Source: Amorphus coralli DSM 19760 (GTDB taxonomy: Bacteria; Pseudomonadota; Alphaproteobacteria; Rhizobiales; Amorphaceae). Taken from it: 64,000 nt of DNA. Shown in pieces: positions 44,043 through 53,217 of this stretch; the first letter of the stretch is position 1, and each line of letters opens with the position of its first letter. The stretch covers positions 558,001 through 622,000 of the forward strand of contig NZ_KB894571.1 of NCBI RefSeq assembly GCF_000374525.1. Direction: 5' to 3'. The notes under the pieces were generated by a model. That model did not search any database, was not told the origin of the DNA, and saw only the letters and a program-made list of their open reading frames with translations. The translations under genes were made by a program, and so were the position numbers.

Positions 44043-45050
44043 CTAGATCAGCTTCGCCATGGCGACAGCGGTGTCGCTCATCCGGTTGGAGAAGCCCCAC
44101 TCGTTGTCGTACCAGCTCATCACGCGCACCAGGGTACCGTCCATGACCTTGGTGTCGGACAGATGCACCGTCGACGACGCCGGGTCGTGGTTGAAGTCGA
44201 TGGAGACCAGCGGCTCGTCGGTAACGCAGAGGATGTTGGCAAGCTTGCCGCCGGCGGCCGCACGGAAGGCCTCGTTGACCTCCTCGACGGTCGTGGCGCG
44301 CTTGGCGACGAACTTGAAATCGATCACCGAGACGTTCGGCGTCGGCACGCGGATCGACACGCCGTCGAGCTTGCCGTTCAGGTCCGGCAGCACGAGACCG
44401 ACGGCCTTCGCGGCACCGGTGGAGGTCGGGATCATCGACATCGCGGCGGCACGGGCCCGGTAGAGGTCCTTGTGCATGGTGTCCAGCGTCGGCTGGTCGC
44501 CGGTGTAGGAGTGGATCGTCGTCATGAAGCCTTTGTCGATGCCGATGGTCTCGTGCATGACGGCGGCGACGGGCGCCAGGCAGTTGGTGGTGCAGGACGC
44601 GTTGGAGACGACGAGATCGTCCTTGGTCAGCGTCTCGTGATTGACGCCGTAGACGATGGTCTTGTCGGCGCCGGAGGACGGTGCGGAGACCAGCACGCGC
44701 TTGGAGCCGTTCTCCAGGTGGATCGCGGCCTTGTCGCGGGCGGTGAAGATGCCGGTGCACTCGAGCGCCACGTCGACGCCGAGATCGCCCCACGGCAGCG
44801 CCTTCGGATCGCGCTCGGCCGTCACCTTGATCGGGCCCTTGCCGACGTCGATCGTGTCGCCGTCGACCTTAACGGTCGCCGGGAACTTACCGTGCACGGA
44901 ATCGTGGCGCAGAAGGTGGGCATTGGTTTCCACCGGCCCGAGATCGTTCACGGCGACGACCTCGATGTCGGTGCGCCCCGACTCAATGATGGCGCGCAGC
45001 ACGTTGCGGCCGATGCGGCCGAACCCGTTGATGGCGACGCGTACGGTCAT
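44043..45050 (-). CDS. gap: Glyceraldehyde-3-phosphate dehydrogenase
   Basis: A 335-residue NAD(P)-dependent dehydrogenase: Rossmann start [17 protein letters not shown], catalytic Cys in [12 protein letters not shown] (about 152), active-site His in the expected place, and [12 protein letters not shown] near the C-terminus. Complete. Located between tkt and pgk. Confidence 0.95.
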   Translation of the reverse strand: MTVRVAINGFGRIGRNVLRAIIESGRTDIEVVAVNDLGPVETNAHLLRHDSVHGKFPATVKVDGDTIDVGKGPIKVTAERDPKALPWGDLGVDVALECTGIFTARDKAAIHLENGSKRVLVSAPSSGADKTIVYGVNHETLTKDDLVVSNASCTTNCLAPVAAVMHETIGIDKGFMTTIHSYTGDQPTLDTMHKDLYRARAAAMSMIPTSTGAAKAVGLVLPDLNGKLDGVSIRVPTPNVSVIDFKFVAKRATTVEEVNEAFRAAAGGKLANILCVTDEPLVSIDFNHDPASSTVHLSDTKVMDGTLVRVMSWYDNEWGFSNRMSDTAVAMAKLI

Positions 45051-45157
45051 GACGTCTTCTCACCTCGTCTTCTTGTCAAATAACACCGGATGCTTTCGTG
45101 GGGCTGTGATGCATCCGATTTCGCGAGAGGGAAAGTCAAAACTTGCTCAAAAGGTCC

Positions 45158-47152
45158 CTACTCGGCGCCCAGACGGGCCTTGACCTCCGCCACGACCGCT
45201 TCCGCGGTGATGCCGAAGTGCTGATAGAGTTCCTCGTACGGAGCGCTGGCACCGAAGCCGGACATGCCGATGAAGGCGCCGTCCGACCCGATCAGCCGGT
45301 CCCAGCCCATGCGCACGGCAGCCTCGATGCCGACCTTGACCGGAGCCGTTCCGATCGTTTCCTGCCGGTAGTCGGCCGACTGGCGCTCGAACAGCTCGAA
45401 CGATGGCACGGACACCACGCGGGTCGCGATGCCTTCCATGTCGAGCAGGCTCTTGGCGCGCACGGCAATGCCCACTTCCGAGCCGGTCGCGAACAGCGAG
45501 ACGGCGGCCTCGCCGTTGGCCTCGGCCATCTCGTAGGCCCCGCGCTTCGACAGGTTGCCGTGGGTGTCTTCCAGCCGCAGCGGCTCGCAGTTCTGGCGGG
45601 TGAGGGCCAGAAGCGTCGGACCGGATGACCGCTCCAGGGCGATTTCCCAGGCTTCCGCGGTCTCCATGGCGTCGGCCGGGCGAAGCACGACCAGGTTCGG
45701 GATCGCGCGCAGTGCGGCCAGGTGCTCCACCGGCTGGTGGGTCGGGCCGTCTTCGCCGAGACCGATGGAATCGTGCGTCATCACGTAGATGGAGCGCACA
45801 CCCATGAGGGCGGCGAGCCGGATCGCCGGGCGGCAGTAGTCGGAGAAGACCAGGAAGGTGCCACCGTAGGGAATGACGCCGCCGTGCAGCGCCATGCCAT
45901 TCATGGCCGCGGCCATGCCGTGTTCACGCACACCCCAGTGAACGTACCGACCGCCAAAATGACCGGCCGAGATCACGCCCATGGACTTGGTCTTGGTGTT
46001 GTTGGAACCGGTGAGGTCGGCCGAGCCGCCGACCGTCTCCGGCACCTCGGCGTTGACCGTCTCCAGCACCATCTCGGACGCCTTGCGCGTGGCCATGGTC
46101 GGCCGGTCGCTGGCGATGGTGGCGCGCAGGGCGCTCATGGCCTCGGAGAAGCCGGCCGGAAGATCGCCGCGAATGCGACGGTCGAAGTCGGCGCGCAGTT
46201 CCGGGTCGAGGGCCTGGTAGTGCTTTTCCCACTCCTTGCGGGCGCTGCCGGAGCGCAGGCCGGCAATCCGCCACGCGTCGCGCACGTCCGCCGGAATATC
46301 GAAGGGCTCGGCCTTCCAGTCGAATCCGTCGCGCGTCGCGGCAGCTTCGGCTGCGCCCAGCGGCGACCCGTGGGAGGCTGAGGTTCCGGCCTTGTTGGGC
46401 GATCCGAAGCCGATGACCGTCCGGCACGCGATCAGGGTCGGCCGATCGCTCGCCTGGGCGGCGACGAGAGCGGCCTGGACGTCCTCCGGGCTGTGGCCAT
46501 CGATCCGGACCGCAGCCCAGCCGGCGGCCTCGAACCGCTTCAGCGCGTCGCCAGACTCCGAGAGGTCCAGCTTGCCGTCGATGGAGATGCCGTTGTCGTC
46601 GTACAGGACGATCAGCTTGTTGAGCTTCAGGTGACCGGCGATGGAGATGGCCTCGTGGCTGATGCCCTCCATGAGGTCGCCGTCGGACGCCAGAACGTAG
46701 GTGAAGTGATCGACAAGCTCGTCGCCGAACCGGGCATTCATCAGGCGCTCGGCCAGCGCCATGCCGACGGCGGTGGAGAGCCCCTGACCGAGCGGGCCGG
46801 TGGTGGTTTCGATACCGGCACCGTGGCCGAACTCCGGATGGCCCGCGGCGCGCGATCCGAGCTGACGGAAGCGCTTCAGCTCCTCGGTGGGGAAATCCTC
46901 GTAGCCGAGAAGATGCAGGACCGAGTAGAGCAGCATCGAGCCGTGACCGGCGGACAGCACGAAGCGGTCGCGATCGGGCCAGTCGGGCTGGCTGGGATCG
47001 ACCTTGATGACGGACGAGAACAGCACGGTCGCGACGTCAGCCGCGCCCATCGGCATGCCGGGGTGGCCGGACTTCGCCGCCTCGACGGCGTCGATCGCAA
47101 GGACGCGGATCGCATTGGCCATCGCAGTGTGTTTGTCGAGGTCGATCATCAT
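45158..47152 (-). CDS. tkt: Transketolase
   Basis: A 664-residue thiamine-diphosphate enzyme of the pentose phosphate pathway. [15 protein letters not shown] (about 27) and the ThDP motif [15 protein letters not shown] followed by [10 protein letters not shown] lie in the first half; the second half holds [19 protein letters not shown] (about 460). GGAG precedes two adjacent ATGs (47152 and 47149); the second has the better distance. Heads the minus-strand tkt-gap-pgk-fba cluster; its promoter must lie in the 368-base gap upstream. Confidence 0.95.
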   Translation of the reverse strand: MMIDLDKHTAMANAIRVLAIDAVEAAKSGHPGMPMGAADVATVLFSSVIKVDPSQPDWPDRDRFVLSAGHGSMLLYSVLHLLGYEDFPTEELKRFRQLGSRAAGHPEFGHGAGIETTTGPLGQGLSTAVGMALAERLMNARFGDELVDHFTYVLASDGDLMEGISHEAISIAGHLKLNKLIVLYDDNGISIDGKLDLSESGDALKRFEAAGWAAVRIDGHSPEDVQAALVAAQASDRPTLIACRTVIGFGSPNKAGTSASHGSPLGAAEAAATRDGFDWKAEPFDIPADVRDAWRIAGLRSGSARKEWEKHYQALDPELRADFDRRIRGDLPAGFSEAMSALRATIASDRPTMATRKASEMVLETVNAEVPETVGGSADLTGSNNTKTKSMGVISAGHFGGRYVHWGVREHGMAAAMNGMALHGGVIPYGGTFLVFSDYCRPAIRLAALMGVRSIYVMTHDSIGLGEDGPTHQPVEHLAALRAIPNLVVLRPADAMETAEAWEIALERSSGPTLLALTRQNCEPLRLEDTHGNLSKRGAYEMAEANGEAAVSLFATGSEVGIAVRAKSLLDMEGIATRVVSVPSFELFERQSADYRQETIGTAPVKVGIEAAVRMGWDRLIGSDGAFIGMSGFGASAPYEELYQHFGITAEAVVAEVKARLGAE

Positions 47153-47520
47153 GAACTCCGCCGCGTCCCTGAACCCTCAATCACGAGTGGCCGGGCACCT
47201 ACGCTTTGGTCTGTGGGAACGTGAAACTGCCGCTCGGCTGGACACCAGGCCGCCCGAGCGCACCGGTCGCAGTCTTCGGAACGGCGCCGTTCAATACCAA
47301 GTCGCGGACACGAGTCAACGCACCGCCCCTCGCCGCGGCTTCGCAGCGCACCATGGTCCGGCACCGCCGGTGGACACAAGCGGCGCGCGGCTTGATCTTC
47401 TGTCGAAGCGATGCGAGGACAGCACGCCGTCCGCCAGCGGCTTCGTGCAGAACTGGATGCGCGAAGCGAAAGCGGCTGATATGGCTATCGAATCGGGATC
47501 GTTCAGGACCTTCACCCGCC
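47153..47520. other. Divergent gap between tkt and DUF4164 gene
   Basis: The 368 bases hold the tkt promoter (minus) and a promoter for the DUF4164-zapA side (plus). An open frame runs through it in phase with DUF4164 but its composition is not protein-like (many Arg/Pro/Ser, no domain). I see no RNA gene, repeat or terminator. Confidence 0.55.
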
Positions 47521-47802
47521 ATGGCGGAACGGCCGGCCGTTGATGAGGCTTTCGACAGGTTGCTGACCGCGCTGGACCGGCTGGAAGCGGCCGTGAACCG
47601 GCGCGTTGATGCCGATCGCGATCTTGGCACGCTGGAGGACGAGGTCCAGCGTCTGACGGAGGACCGCTCCGATCTCGCCGGGTCGCTGGACCGGGCGGAA
47701 GCCCGCGCCACCCGGCTCGAAGACACCAACCGCGAGGTCTCCCGGCGGCTCGTGACGGTGATGGAAACCGTGCGGACGGTCCTCGACAAGCACGACGGCT
47801 GA
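47521..47802 (+). CDS. DUF4164 coiled-coil protein
   Basis: A 93-residue almost wholly helical protein with heptad repeats (FDRLLTALDRLEAAVNRRV, LEDEVQRLTEDRSDLAGSLD). Matches the small DUF4164 family found before zapA in Rhizobiales; a role with division proteins is inferred from that position. The frame is open upstream to 47206, but ATG 47521 gives the family-length product. Confidence 0.72.
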   Translation: MAERPAVDEAFDRLLTALDRLEAAVNRRVDADRDLGTLEDEVQRLTEDRSDLAGSLDRAEARATRLEDTNREVSRRLVTVMETVRTVLDKHDG

Positions 47803-48014
47803 TCGCTCACGGCGATCGACGCGGATCCTGCGCGGCATCCGATTTCCGAAGAAATGCCCGTTTTCCGGGACTCCCCTTTATCTCTGCGCCCGCACGCCTT
47901 ACCTAACGGCGAGGAAAAGCTGCGTCACGCCAATCGCTTGGCGCTTTGCCGGGCCGCCGGGGACACTCCGCGGCCCGAGACCGCCCGCATCGCGGGCCGC
48001 AAGAAGGACTGCCC

Positions 48015-48395
48015 ATGTCCCACATCACCGTGACCATCAACGGCCGCAATTACCGCATGGCATGCGACGACGGCGAGGAAGAGCGGCTGTCCGCCCTGGC
48101 CGAGCGCTTCGACGGCGCCATCGAGGAGCTGCGCGGTGCCTTCGGCGAGATCGGGGATCAGCGGCTCACCGTGATGGCCGGAATTCGCATCACCGATTCG
48201 CTCATGGAGGCCGAGCGCCGCATTGTCGCGCTGACCGCCGAGAATCAGAGCCTGAAGGAAGCGCGCGACGCCGTGGTCCAGCATCAGTACGACCGGGAAG
48301 TCGAGATTGCGGCCCGGGTCGGAGAAGCGGCCGATTCCATCGACGGCTTTGCCCGGAGCCTCAACGACAGCGTTCGCACCGACCGCGAATCCTGA
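48015..48395 (+). CDS. zapA: Cell division protein ZapA
   Basis: A 126-residue ZapA homologue: a globular start (ITVTINGRNYRMACDDGEEE) followed by a dimeric coiled coil (about 65-100). ZapA cross-links FtsZ protofilaments at midcell. ATG 48015 is within a longer open frame; the family start and AAGAAGGA upstream fix it. The standard zapA - 6S RNA - ygfA order follows. Confidence 0.86.
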   Translation: MSHITVTINGRNYRMACDDGEEERLSALAERFDGAIEELRGAFGEIGDQRLTVMAGIRITDSLMEAERRIVALTAENQSLKEARDAVVQHQYDREVEIAARVGEAADSIDGFARSLNDSVRTDRES

Positions 48396-48455
48396 CCCGT
48401 TCGACGCGTCGGCGCATCGTCGGCGGGCAGCCCTGCGAAATAGATCGCATGCCCC

Positions 48456-48484
48456 CTTCGCGCGGCGCGGGCAGCATCCTATAT
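48456..48484 (+). promoter_or_regulatory. 6S RNA promoter
   Basis: CTTCGC (48456-48461), 17 bases, CTATAT (48479-48484), the rhizobial-type -10, just before the 6S RNA start. Confidence 0.6.
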
Positions 48485-48491
48485 TGGCCTT

Positions 48492-48655
48492 CAGGCGACA
48501 CTGCGCGGTTCGACCGGAGACACGTATCCCCGGGGCCTTATCGATCCTAACGGGAGCTGTCCCTGTCCCGGCCCGTGGGCTGGGACAAAACGGCGCCCAC
48601 CTACCGCTGTAGGTTTCCCGGGATCGATTCCTCCGACGGCCGATGCGGTTCGCCC
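48492..48655 (+). ncRNA. ssrS: 6S RNA
   Basis: About 160 nucleotides between zapA and the 5-formyl-THF cyclo-ligase gene, the usual site of 6S RNA. The stretch CCTTATCGATCCTAACGGGA (about 48536-48555) and the later ACCGCTGTAGGTTTCCCGGG match the alphaproteobacterial 6S pattern, an open-promoter mimic that binds the sigma-70 holoenzyme in stationary phase. The ends (GGCGACACTG and GCGGTTCGCC) would pair to close the rod. Ends are approximate. Confidence 0.82.
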
Positions 48656-48791
48656 ACCGATTTTCGTCCCGCCTGGGCGGCCGATGCGCGCCGCCTTCGG
48701 TTCTTCGCGCGACGCCGCTCGCAGGTTTGCCCCGCCGCACCGGCGGCCGCGAGGGCGCCGCCCCACCGCAGACCCGCGAGACACCTCCCCC

Positions 48792-49421
48792 GTGCCCTCC
48801 CTCTCTTCGCCGAACGAGACCGTCCGTCGGAAGTCCGCGATGCGCGCCGAAGTCGCCGCGCGGCGCGCGGCCCTCTCCCCCGCCGAACGGGAAGCCGCCG
48901 CCAACACGCTGATCGACCAGATCCCGGACCTCGACTTTCCCCGCCCCCCGAGCCTGGTCGCCGGCTTCTGGCCCATCCGCGACGAGATCGACATCCGTCC
49001 GCTAATGGCCGCGCTGAGAGCCGGCGGGCACCGTATCGCGCTGCCGGTCGTCGGAAAGGACGGCCTGACCTTTCGCGAATGGGAAGACGGTGAGACACTC
49101 GTTCCCGCGCCGTTCGGCACGTCGGAACCGGGTCCGGATGCCGCCGTGTGCGATCCCCCCATCCTGCTTGTTCCGCTTCTCGCCTTCGACCGGGAGGGCC
49201 GACGTCTGGGCTATGGCAAGGGTCACTATGACGGCGCCATTGAACGGCTTTCCGCTCTCGGCCCGGTCCAGACGGTGGGCGTTGCCTTCGCCACCCAGGA
49301 GGTGGACGAGGTTCCCGTCGAGGCGCACGACCGCCGCCTCGACGCCGTGCTGACCGAAGCCGGCCTTCTGCGGTTCACCCCCCTTTCCGGAGATGTCGAT
49401 GCGCGTTCTGTTCCTGGGTGA
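48792..49421 (+). CDS. 5-formyltetrahydrofolate cyclo-ligase
   Basis: About 209 residues; converts 5-formyl-THF to 5,10-methenyl-THF with ATP. Signatures are RRKSAMRAEVAARRAALSP at the start and RRLGYGKGHYDG (about 138-149), the substrate and ATP site. The start is uncertain: GTG 48792 includes the basic ATP-contact helix and is used, whereas ATG 48840 would truncate it. The stop overlaps the next gene by 23 bases. Fits the C1 metabolism of the region. Confidence 0.85.
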   Translation: MPSLSSPNETVRRKSAMRAEVAARRAALSPAEREAAANTLIDQIPDLDFPRPPSLVAGFWPIRDEIDIRPLMAALRAGGHRIALPVVGKDGLTFREWEDGETLVPAPFGTSEPGPDAAVCDPPILLVPLLAFDREGRRLGYGKGHYDGAIERLSALGPVQTVGVAFATQEVDEVPVEAHDRRLDAVLTEAGLLRFTPLSGDVDARSVPG

Positions 49422-50250
49422 CGTGGTCGGGCGTGCCGGCCGCACGGCGGTCGAGGACATGCTGCCCGCGATCGTCGCCGAAGGACGGCTCGACTTCGTC
49501 GCCATCAACGGCGAGAACGCCGCCGGCGGCTTCGGCATCACCGAAGCCATCTGCCAGGACCTGCTGGACGCCGGCGCCGATGCTGTCACCCTGGGCAACC
49601 ATTCATGGGATCAGCGCGAGGCTCTCGTCTTCATCGAGCGCCAGCCTCGGCTGATCCGGCCGGCAAACTACCCGGCGGGAACACCCGGGCGCGGGGCCGA
49701 CATCTTTACGGCGGCGAACGGCGCGCGCGTGCTGGTCTGCAACCTGATGGGGCGGATCTTCATGGATCCGCTGGACGACCCGTTCGCGTCCATCGACCGC
49801 ATTCTCGACGGGCTGACGCTGGGACGCGACGTGGACGCGATCATCATCGACGTGCACGCCGAAGCGACGTCGGAGAAGCAGGGCCTGGCCCACTATGTCG
49901 ATGGCCGTGCCAGCCTCGTCGTCGGAACCCATACCCACGTCCCGACCGCCGACCACCGGGTGCTGCCCGGCGGCACCGGCTTCATGACCGACATCGGCAT
50001 GTGCGGCGCCTACGATTCCGTCATCGGCATGGACAAGGAGGAACCGATCAGCCGGTTTCTGCGCAAGATCCCGCAGACGCGCTTCTCCGCCGCCGCCGGC
50101 CCGGCGACACTGTCCGGCGTTGCGGTGGAGCTGGACGAGGCGACGGGACTGGCGACCGCGATCGAACCGCTACGCATCGGCGGCGATCTCGCACCGGCGT
50201 GGCCATCGTTCCTGGGCGAGATGCCGTCCGGCCTCGACGCAGGCGACTGA
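49399..50250 (+). CDS. YmdB-type metallophosphoesterase (TIGR00282 family)
   Basis: A 283-residue calcineurin-like enzyme: FLGDVVGRAGR (metal Asp), NGENAAGG, TLGNHSWDQ and VVGTHTHVPTADHR give a complete dinuclear metal site. Family members hydrolyse 2',3'-cAMP or phosphodiesters in vitro; physiological substrate unclear. GGAG lies 6 bases before ATG 49399, which is preferred to 49393. Overlaps the cyclo-ligase gene. Confidence 0.85.
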   Translation: MRVLFLGDVVGRAGRTAVEDMLPAIVAEGRLDFVAINGENAAGGFGITEAICQDLLDAGADAVTLGNHSWDQREALVFIERQPRLIRPANYPAGTPGRGADIFTAANGARVLVCNLMGRIFMDPLDDPFASIDRILDGLTLGRDVDAIIIDVHAEATSEKQGLAHYVDGRASLVVGTHTHVPTADHRVLPGGTGFMTDIGMCGAYDSVIGMDKEEPISRFLRKIPQTRFSAAAGPATLSGVAVELDEATGLATAIEPLRIGGDLAPAWPSFLGEMPSGLDAGD

Positions 50251-50261
50251 ACCCTTCCGAT

Positions 50262-50966
50262 TTACCCCTCCAGCGCTGCCGCAACGCGCGCCCGCAGGAC
50301 CGGCAGCAGGTCCGCGGAGAACCATGGATACTTCCTGATCCAGGCGTTGTTGCGCCAGGACGGATGCGGCAGCGGCACCACCACCGGGTTCGTCTGCGCC
50401 ATAATTTCGCGGAAGGCCGCCACCCGCTCCGTCAGCGACCGACGCCGCCATTGCGGCAGATGATAGGCGTGGGCGTATAGCCCGACGGCGAGAACGAGCT
50501 TCAGATCGGGCAGCGCGCGGAAGACGTCGTCATGCCAGGCGGGGGCGCACTCGCGGCGCGGCGGCAGGTCGCCGCCCTTGGCATCCTGACCGGGAAAGCA
50601 GAACCCCATCGGCACGACGGAGATGCGGCTGGTATCGTAGAAGGTCGCCTCGTCGACGCCCATCCAGTCGCGCAGCCGTACGCCGGAGGGATCGGTGAAG
50701 GGCTGGCCGCTGGCATGCACGCGGGTGCCGGGTGCCTGTCCGCACACCGCGATGCGGGTGCCGGACGCCGCACGGATGACCGGTCGCGGCTCGTGCGGCA
50801 GGGGTCGGCCCAACGGGCGTTCCACGCAGATGCGGCAGCGGCGGATCCGGCCGACCAGGCCACCCAGCTCGCTGTCCGGCGGATCGGGCAGGCCAACCCA
50901 GCCGCCTTCTCGGCGCGCTTCGTTTAGAGCACCGCGCTCGGACGGCTGCACACGCGATCGTACCAT
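50262..50966 (-). CDS. Uracil-DNA-glycosylase-family protein
   Basis: A 234-residue member of the uracil-DNA glycosylase superfamily. IAVCGQAPGTRVHASGQPF (about 72) is the uracil-binding motif-A-like region and PLPHPSWRNNAWIRK (about 198) the motif-B-like region; CRICVE near residue 44 and PPRRECAP near 138 are conserved Cys. This group is usually annotated only as UDG family, and activity is uncertain. The ATG at 50966 overlaps the GST stop region; GTG 50951 is a possible start. Confidence 0.75.
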   Translation of the reverse strand: MVRSRVQPSERGALNEARREGGWVGLPDPPDSELGGLVGRIRRCRICVERPLGRPLPHEPRPVIRAASGTRIAVCGQAPGTRVHASGQPFTDPSGVRLRDWMGVDEATFYDTSRISVVPMGFCFPGQDAKGGDLPPRRECAPAWHDDVFRALPDLKLVLAVGLYAHAYHLPQWRRRSLTERVAAFREIMAQTNPVVVPLPHPSWRNNAWIRKYPWFSADLLPVLRARVAAALEG

Positions 50967-51535
50967 TTCTTCAACCGCACCAGTTCGTCCGGCACCCGCA
51001 CCTTGGCAAGCTTGAGATTGTCGATCCCGACAAGCGCGGTGATGTCGGCGATCGTGTAGCTGTCGCCGACCACGTAGTCGCCGTGGCCGAGTTGCTGATC
51101 AAGGTAGGCCAGGAAGGACAGGATCTTTTCCTTGTTGGCCTCGCCCCATTCGGGGATCTGGGGCACCTCCAGCTCGCGCATTGCCGGATGGATGTGCCGG
51201 AACGCGTGCATGGCCGGCACCAGCAGGCCGAACTCGACGTGGCGCTGCCACATCTCCACCAGCGCCTTTTCCTTCGGGTCGCGGCCGAACAGCGGCGGAT
51301 CCGGATGCGTCTCCTCGAAATAGCGGCAGATGGCGACTGATTCGGCGATCACCGTGCCATCATCCAGCACCAGAACCGGCAGCCGCTTCAGTGGATTGAG
51401 GCGCGCGAAAGGCTCCTGGAGGTGCTCGCCCGCCATGATGTCGACGGGCACCGTTTCGATGACCACGTCCTTTTCGGCCAGGAAGATGCGCACCCGCCTC
51501 GGGTTGGCCGCACGCGGCGTATCGTAGAGTTTCAC
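50924..51535 (-). CDS. Glutathione S-transferase
   Basis: A 203-residue GST. Thioredoxin-like N-terminal domain: VKLYDTPRAANPRRVRIFLAE, NPLKRLPVLVLDDGTVIAES (cis-Pro and Ser of the GSH site). All-helical C-terminal domain ends with YTIADITAL and the usual NLKLAK...RPS tail. Start GTG 51535 has GGGGAG 8 bases upstream and gives the family start; the frame itself is open further upstream. Substrate unknown. Confidence 0.86.
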   Translation of the reverse strand: MKLYDTPRAANPRRVRIFLAEKDVVIETVPVDIMAGEHLQEPFARLNPLKRLPVLVLDDGTVIAESVAICRYFEETHPDPPLFGRDPKEKALVEMWQRHVEFGLLVPAMHAFRHIHPAMRELEVPQIPEWGEANKEKILSFLAYLDQQLGHGDYVVGDSYTIADITALVGIDNLKLAKVRVPDELVRLKKWYDRVCSRPSAVL

Positions 51536-51699
51536 TGGCTTATCTCCCCACCCGAGGCCCGAAAGCCCTCCCCTCGCGCCGGCATTCCCGATGCCGCGCC
51601 CCGGGCCGGCCATCCGGGCACCGTTCGTTCACAAAGCACGGCTTGGACCCATACCGCAATGCAGCGCACTGACTGCGCTTTTCTCATTGCCAAGCGGAC

Positions 51700-51723
51700 G
51701 TACAGAGTGCATATACGGTGTAC
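51700..51723 (+). promoter_or_regulatory. 24-base dyad over the small-gene promoter
   Basis: An imperfect palindrome bounded by GTACA and TGTAC with symmetric GT/AC and AT pairs inside (16 of 24 positions fit). It contains CATATA, a possible -10. It lies 35-58 bases before the small basic protein ATG. A candidate operator. Confidence 0.45.
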
Positions 51724-51757
51724 ATGACGTTCAGTCTTGTGAGTTGGGAGGTCACTG

Positions 51758-51889
51758 ATGCTGAATGAGCTGCTACTCGGTCGTTCGGTCTACTGTCGGC
51801 GGAAATACCGGCAGGACGAGGCCTCGGAGAATCGCTGGGCGCGGATCTCGCGCGTGACACAGGACTGGATCAGGGCGCGGATGGGCTAA
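51758..51889 (+). CDS. Small basic protein, 43 residues
   Basis: Too short for routine gene finding. It has a strong ribosome site (GGGAGG, 6 bases before ATG), a plausible promoter and dyad upstream, and a strong terminator at 51939-51973. The product is Arg- and Trp-rich (SVYCRRKYRQDEASENRW, then ISRVTQDWIRARMG). I do not recognise it; it lacks the DUF1127 pattern. A single-gene unit between the GST and cobT genes. Confidence 0.6.
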   Translation: MLNELLLGRSVYCRRKYRQDEASENRWARISRVTQDWIRARMG

Positions 51890-51938
51890 GACGCCTCAAG
51901 CGGGCCCGACCAGGGATTGCTGACCCAAGACGTATCGG

Positions 51939-51973
51939 AAAGCGCGGCCCGCACGGAGCCGCGCTTTTCTTTT
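51939..51973 (+). terminator. Terminator of the small-protein gene
   Basis: AAAGCGCGGC, 9-base loop, GCCGCGCTTT, then TCTTTT. It could also serve cobT (minus strand) less well, as it lacks a U tract there. Confidence 0.85.
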
Positions 51974-52000
51974 GACCGGCGCCCGGGCGCAACGCCCAAG

Positions 52001-53026
52001 TCAGGCCGGGCCCGACACCCCCGCGTCGGCGAAGGTGGCCATGCCGCGGTGAACCTGGATCGCGGAGCGCACGATGCCGGCGGCCAGCGCCGCGCCGGTG
52101 CCCTCGCCCAGCCGCATGTGCAGGTCCAGAAGCGGCTCCACGCCCAGCCGATCCAGAACGTCGCGATGGGCCTTCTCCGCCGAGACGTGACCGAACAGGC
52201 AGTGCGCGATGGCGTTCGGGTCCATGGCGTGCAGCACGGCCGCGGCCGCGGTGGTGACGAAGCCATCGACGATCACCGGGATCTGCTGGTGGCGGGCAGC
52301 GATGATCGCACCGACCATCGCGGCGATCTCGCGGCCACCGACGCGCTGCAGGATCACCAGCGGGTCGGTCTCGCCATCAAGCCGCTTCACGGCCCGGCCG
52401 ACGACGTCGGCCTTGTTGGTCAGCGCATCGCCGGTCACGCCGGTCCCGCGCCCCACCCAGGCATCTGCCGAGCCGCCATAGAGCGCATGAAACACCGCCG
52501 CTGCCACCGCCGTGTTGCCGATCCCCATCTCGCCAAGGCACAACAGATCCACCGAGCCGGCGATGGCTTCCATGCCGTAGGCGATGGTGGCGGCGCACTC
52601 GCGTTCGCTGTCGAAGGCATCGGCGAGCAGGATGTCGTTCGTCGGCCGCTCAAGCGCCAGTTCGAAGACCCGAAGCGACATATCGTTGGCCAGGCAGATC
52701 TGGTTGATGGCGGCGCCGTTGCGACGGAAATTCTCCACCATCTGCCTGGTCACGCTGGCCGGATAGGCCGAGACGCCCTGTTCGGTTATGCCGTGGTTCG
52801 CTGCGAAGACGGCCACCATCGGGGCCTGGATTTCCGGTTCCGCCCGACGCTGCCACGCCGCCACCCAAGCCGCGATCTCCTCGAGCCGGCCGAGCGAACC
52901 CGCCGGTTTGGTGAGAACCGCGTCGCGTTCGGCCACGGCGGCGATGGCCTCGGCATCGGGCCCGGGCATCGTGGTGACGAGGCCGCGAATATCGTCGAAC
53001 GGCTGGACACCGGCTGAAACGGACAT
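52001..53026 (-). CDS. cobT: Nicotinate-nucleotide-dimethylbenzimidazole phosphoribosyltransferase
   Basis: About 341 residues; forms alpha-ribazole phosphate for the lower ligand of cobalamin. FAANHGITEQGVSAYP (about 77), GEMGIGNTAVAAAV (about 171) and the C-terminal MRLGEGTGAALA (about 312) are typical, with the catalytic Glu in the last. Start ATG 53026 replaces the longer frame. Divergent from cobS; 191 bases between them. Needed for the corrinoid enzymes of the 1.6-9.8 kb cluster. Confidence 0.92.
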   Translation of the reverse strand: MSVSAGVQPFDDIRGLVTTMPGPDAEAIAAVAERDAVLTKPAGSLGRLEEIAAWVAAWQRRAEPEIQAPMVAVFAANHGITEQGVSAYPASVTRQMVENFRRNGAAINQICLANDMSLRVFELALERPTNDILLADAFDSERECAATIAYGMEAIAGSVDLLCLGEMGIGNTAVAAAVFHALYGGSADAWVGRGTGVTGDALTNKADVVGRAVKRLDGETDPLVILQRVGGREIAAMVGAIIAARHQQIPVIVDGFVTTAAAAVLHAMDPNAIAHCLFGHVSAEKAHRDVLDRLGVEPLLDLHMRLGEGTGAALAAGIVRSAIQVHRGMATFADAGVSGPA

Positions 53027-53217
53027 GGCTGATCTCTCCTGAGCGCCCGGGAGGAAGGGGCGTTTGGGGCGTCTTAGCGTCTCGCCGCGCTCCGACGCAA
53101 CGGCGCCGGCACGACCCCGATGGCCTGTTGGCACGAACCCGCCGCGCTCCTACCCTGCGCGGCGACGCCGGCCCCCTCACCTGTCGCGCCGACGCACCGC
53201 TTGCAAGGAGCACACCC

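Noticed and set aside
47206-47520. N-terminal extension of the DUF4164 protein
   Set aside because: Basic, Arg/Pro-rich residues lacking family similarity; the ATG at 47521 gives the normal size.
51758-51889. DUF1127 identity for the 43-residue protein
   Set aside because: The WR.R..L..L pattern of DUF1127 is not present.
53027-53217. Cobalamin riboswitch between cobT and cobS
   Set aside because: The B12-box sequence and the expected stems are not recognisable in this gap.
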